A stretch of 15,419 nt of DNA. Origin: Methanothrix sp. (GTDB lineage: Archaea > Halobacteriota > Methanosarcinia > Methanotrichales > Methanotrichaceae). The stretch lies in NCBI GenBank assembly GCA_028688535.1, contig JAQTXY010000009.1, positions 1 through 15,419 of the forward strand, given 5' to 3'. This document shows, one piece after another, positions 13,636 through 15,419 of this stretch. Position numbers and translations under genes: made by a program. Position 1 is the stretch's first letter; every line of letters starts with the position of its first letter. The notes beneath the pieces were generated by a model, which made no database searches, had not been told where the DNA came from, and worked only from the letters and a program-made list of their open reading frames with translations.

Positions 13636-14295
13636 CTAGTTGAGATGTTCTCTTTTTGCTTCCACCATATAGACAATGGTCTCACAAATATTGCAGATAT
13701 GATCGCCGGTCCGTTCCAGATGCCTGTTTACCATGAGCAGAGCAGTTCCCTCGTTGATCACTTCCGGTCTTTCGATAATTATTTTCAGGAGCTTGGTTCT
13801 GGCTTTGACGTACAGCCCGTCGATCTCATAATCCCATTTGGTGACCTGTCTGGCCAAATCTGCATCGCTGTTCATGAGTGCTTCCATGGACTGTTCGAGC
13901 ATCTTTTTGCAGATCTCAGCCATGCGGGGGATATACTCCAGTTTTGTTATCTGGATCTTATTTTGCGATTGCGTGGTAACTCTAGCCACGTCTACCGCCA
14001 GGTCGCCGATCCTCTCCAAATCTATGCCGATCTTCAGTATGCCAATAATGCGTCTTAGATCCTTGGCCATCGGCTGCTGCAAAGCCAGAAGCTCCATACA
14101 TAAATTCTCGATCTTCAGGCCAAGGTCGTCCATCTCTTGATCGTGTTTGATGACATCTTTCGCCAGATCCATATTATAATCACGCAAAGCTAAGACAGAC
14201 TTGTCTATGGCTTCCCCGCCGTGATTCGCTTGGTCTTTTGTGAGATTCTTTAGTTCTTTTAGATCTCTGTGATACCGCTCTCGATACGGGCTCAT
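13636..14295 (-). CDS. phoU: PhoU, phosphate transport regulator
   Basis: A 219-aa cytoplasmic protein of two three-helix PhoU repeats. The metal-binding motifs are IDLERIGDLAVDVARV (first repeat) and RHLERTGDHICNICETIVYM (second repeat), in the family's E-R-x-x-D positions. It is thought to bind the Pst transporter and phosphate sensors to stop uptake when phosphate is ample. The start (ATG at 14295) has GGAGAGG about 5 nt before it. The gene follows pstB by 45 nt and precedes the AbrB-PhoU gene by 8 nt, so all three probably share one message. Confidence 0.93.
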   Translation of the reverse strand: MSPYRERYHRDLKELKNLTKDQANHGGEAIDKSVLALRDYNMDLAKDVIKHDQEMDDLGLKIENLCMELLALQQPMAKDLRRIIGILKIGIDLERIGDLAVDVARVTTQSQNKIQITKLEYIPRMAEICKKMLEQSMEALMNSDADLARQVTKWDYEIDGLYVKARTKLLKIIIERPEVINEGTALLMVNRHLERTGDHICNICETIVYMVEAKREHLN

Positions 14296-14340
14296 CTTAC
14301 CTCTCCTGTAAGCCTACTGCTATTTTTCCTGCCAAATCCT

Positions 14341-15087
14341 CTAGCCAAATCTTCCCGTGATATAATCTTCCGTGCTCTTTATTTTCGGCATCTCAAAGAT
14401 GTGTTTTGTCTTTCCCACTTCGATCAGCTCGCCCAGCAAGAAGAAGGCGGTGCAGTCGGATATCCGAGCAGCTTGCTGCATGTTATGGGTCACAATCACC
14501 TGGGTATAGTTATCCTTTAGAATCTCCATGAGGCTCTCGATCTTTCCGGTAGAGATGGGATCGAGCGCACTGCAAGGTTCATCGAACAAAATGACATCAG
14601 GCTTCATAGCCAGTGTCCTGGCGATGCACAGCCTCTGCTGTTGGCCGCCGGACAGGCCCATTGCCGGCTGGTCCAGCCTCTCGCTGACCTCTTCCCAGAG
14701 GGCTGCATCCATCAAGCTTCGCTCTACAATCTTATCGATATTCTTCTGCCCATGGATTCTGGGGCCATAGGCAATGTTATCGTAGATGGACATAGGAAAG
14801 GGGTTAGGCTTTTGAAATACCATGCCAATCCTCTTGCGCAGTTCCACAACATCGACATCCTTTCCATAGATATCGATCTCATCATAGAGGACCTGGCCAT
14901 CAATGCGAATATTTGTCACAAGGTCGTTCATCCGGTTCAGACAGCGGATGAAAGTCGACTTGCCGCAGCCCGAAGGGCCGATTAGTGCGGTAATTTTTTT
15001 CTCAGGAATCTCCAGGTTTATATTCTTAAGAGCTTGCTTTTGTCCATACCAGAGATTTAGATTATTTGAGATGATCTTCGATGTCAC
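14341..15087 (-). CDS. pstB: Phosphate ABC transporter ATP-binding protein
   Basis: The ATPase of the high-affinity PstSCAB phosphate importer, acting on the inner face of the membrane. The 248-aa product has Walker A (GPSGCGKST near 36-44), the Q-loop region [16 protein letters not shown] typical of PstB, the ABC signature LSGGQQQR, Walker B ([13 protein letters not shown]) and the H-loop (VTHNMQQA). The start is GTG at 15087 with AAGGGAT about 8 nt upstream. No pstS, pstC or pstA is present; they may lie beyond the right edge. A 332-nt region with its own promoter-like sequence precedes pstB, so it may be transcribed separately from them. Confidence 0.95.
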   Translation of the reverse strand: MTSKIISNNLNLWYGQKQALKNINLEIPEKKITALIGPSGCGKSTFIRCLNRMNDLVTNIRIDGQVLYDEIDIYGKDVDVVELRKRIGMVFQKPNPFPMSIYDNIAYGPRIHGQKNIDKIVERSLMDAALWEEVSERLDQPAMGLSGGQQQRLCIARTLAMKPDVILFDEPCSALDPISTGKIESLMEILKDNYTQVIVTHNMQQAARISDCTAFFLLGELIEVGKTKHIFEMPKIKSTEDYITGRFG

Positions 15088-15153
15088 CGCATATCCCTTT
15101 CAAACGTTGTTCTCAACAGTCGTCTATTCCAATTGGTTGTGATCGGGAGACGG

Positions 15154-15182
15154 CTATATAGATCTTCCTATATAGACTATAT
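15154..15182 (-). promoter_or_regulatory. Probable pstB promoter with paired CTATATAG palindromes
   Basis: Two copies of the self-complementary octamer CTATATAG (15154-15161 and 15168-15175) lie 14 bp centre to centre, followed by ACTATATATATG. Read on the minus strand, the pstB-proximal copy at 15154-15161 would start transcription near 15131, giving a leader of about 44 nt to the GTG at 15087. The paired palindromes could also be an operator for a dimeric regulator. Confidence 0.5.
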
Positions 15183-15348
15183 ATATGTTGGGCTGTATAC
15201 AAATATAGTCTCAAATAGGGCCATTTATCATGCGGGTTCTGTTGATTCCTTGGGTGTTCGTTTGTGGTGGTGCATGTGTGGTGGCAAGTAACACAAAATT
15301 CCTAACATTTAATATCAATTATGAAGCATTAGGAAACAAACGGTTTCA

Positions 15349-15367
15349 AAAATCTTCTAAAGATTTT
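15349..15367 (-). terminator. Possible terminator of an upstream gene beyond the window
   Basis: AAAATCTT at 15349-15356 pairs perfectly with AAGATTTT at 15360-15367 around a three-nt loop. Read on the minus strand, the hairpin ends in a T-run (GATTTTTG). It would end a minus-strand gene coming from the right of the window. Confidence 0.35.
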
Positions 15368-15419
15368 GATATATGAATATCGGAATCCCTCAACCCTTCT
15401 TTGCTTTTAAAATAGTCTT

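Larger units (their letters stand above)
15088..15419. other. Non-coding region upstream of pstB with palindromes
   Basis: This 332-nt region holds TATA-like palindromes (15154-15182), a 9-bp inverted repeat (15174-15182 with 15203-15211), a 7-bp inverted repeat TTCCTAA/TTAGGAA (15299-15305, 15329-15335), and an 8-bp hairpin (15349-15367). A 48-codon ORF (15230-15376, plus strand) starts MRVLLIPWVFVCGGACVVASN; it has no Shine-Dalgarno sequence, and it contains the two right-hand inverted repeats. It is noted but not called as a gene. Confidence 0.5.

Overview
The window reads as euryarchaeal chromosome, most likely a methanogen of the Methanothrix/Methanosaeta kind. The evidence is a large replication factor C subunit ending in a PCNA-binding peptide, a stand-alone biotin carboxylase subunit of archaeal pyruvate carboxylase followed by birA, an archaeal FAD synthase (RibL), an archaeal-type phosphopantetheine adenylyltransferase, an intron-containing tRNA-Tyr, AbrB-PhoU and PhoU regulators, and TATA-box-like promoters. 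The genus is inferred from gene content and roughly 50% GC; no search was run.

Layout, left to right. (1) 2-4494, all on the minus strand: the 5' part of a membrane-anchored NB-ARC/TPR STAND ATPase gene that runs off the left edge, an unrecognised 53-codon ORF, rfcL, a flavin-binding split-barrel protein gene, and an 80-aa protein with two membrane segments. (2) 4495-4596: a compact divergent promoter. (3) 4597-8455, plus strand: a tightly packed cofactor cluster of pycA, birA, a JAMM metalloprotease gene and ribL, then coaD with a possible promoter of its own. BirA would biotinylate the PycB partner of PycA (pycB is not in the window), RibL makes FAD, and CoaD makes dephospho-CoA. (4) 8649-10235: an M20-family dipeptidase (PepD type) that looks bacterial. 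(5) 10236-10598: a gene-poor stretch with several nested inverted repeats and no recognised gene. (6) 10599-10789: tRNA-Tyr (34-nt intron) and tRNA-Asp on the minus strand, divergent from (7) 10913-11895, an overlapping pair of metallophosphoesterase and O6-alkylguanine-DNA alkyltransferase genes. (8) 12108-12545: a small exported protein, minus strand, convergent with the alkyltransferase. (9) 12626-15087, minus strand: pstB, phoU and an AbrB-PhoU fusion, which form a phosphate-uptake and regulation operon. Upstream of it lies an AT-rich region with palindromes (15088-15419).

Recurrent signal: several first genes (split-barrel flavoprotein, coaD, metallophosphoesterase, exported protein) have an A/T-rich TATA-like box about 25-31 nt before the chosen start codon and no good Shine-Dalgarno sequence, which suggests leaderless transcripts. 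Genes inside operons start with Shine-Dalgarno sequences or overlap their neighbours.

No CRISPR array, insertion sequence or complete mobile element was seen. The items most worth a second look are the membrane-tethered STAND ATPase, the unexplained structured region beside the tRNAs, the JAMM protease inside the cofactor operon, and the palindromic region before pstB.
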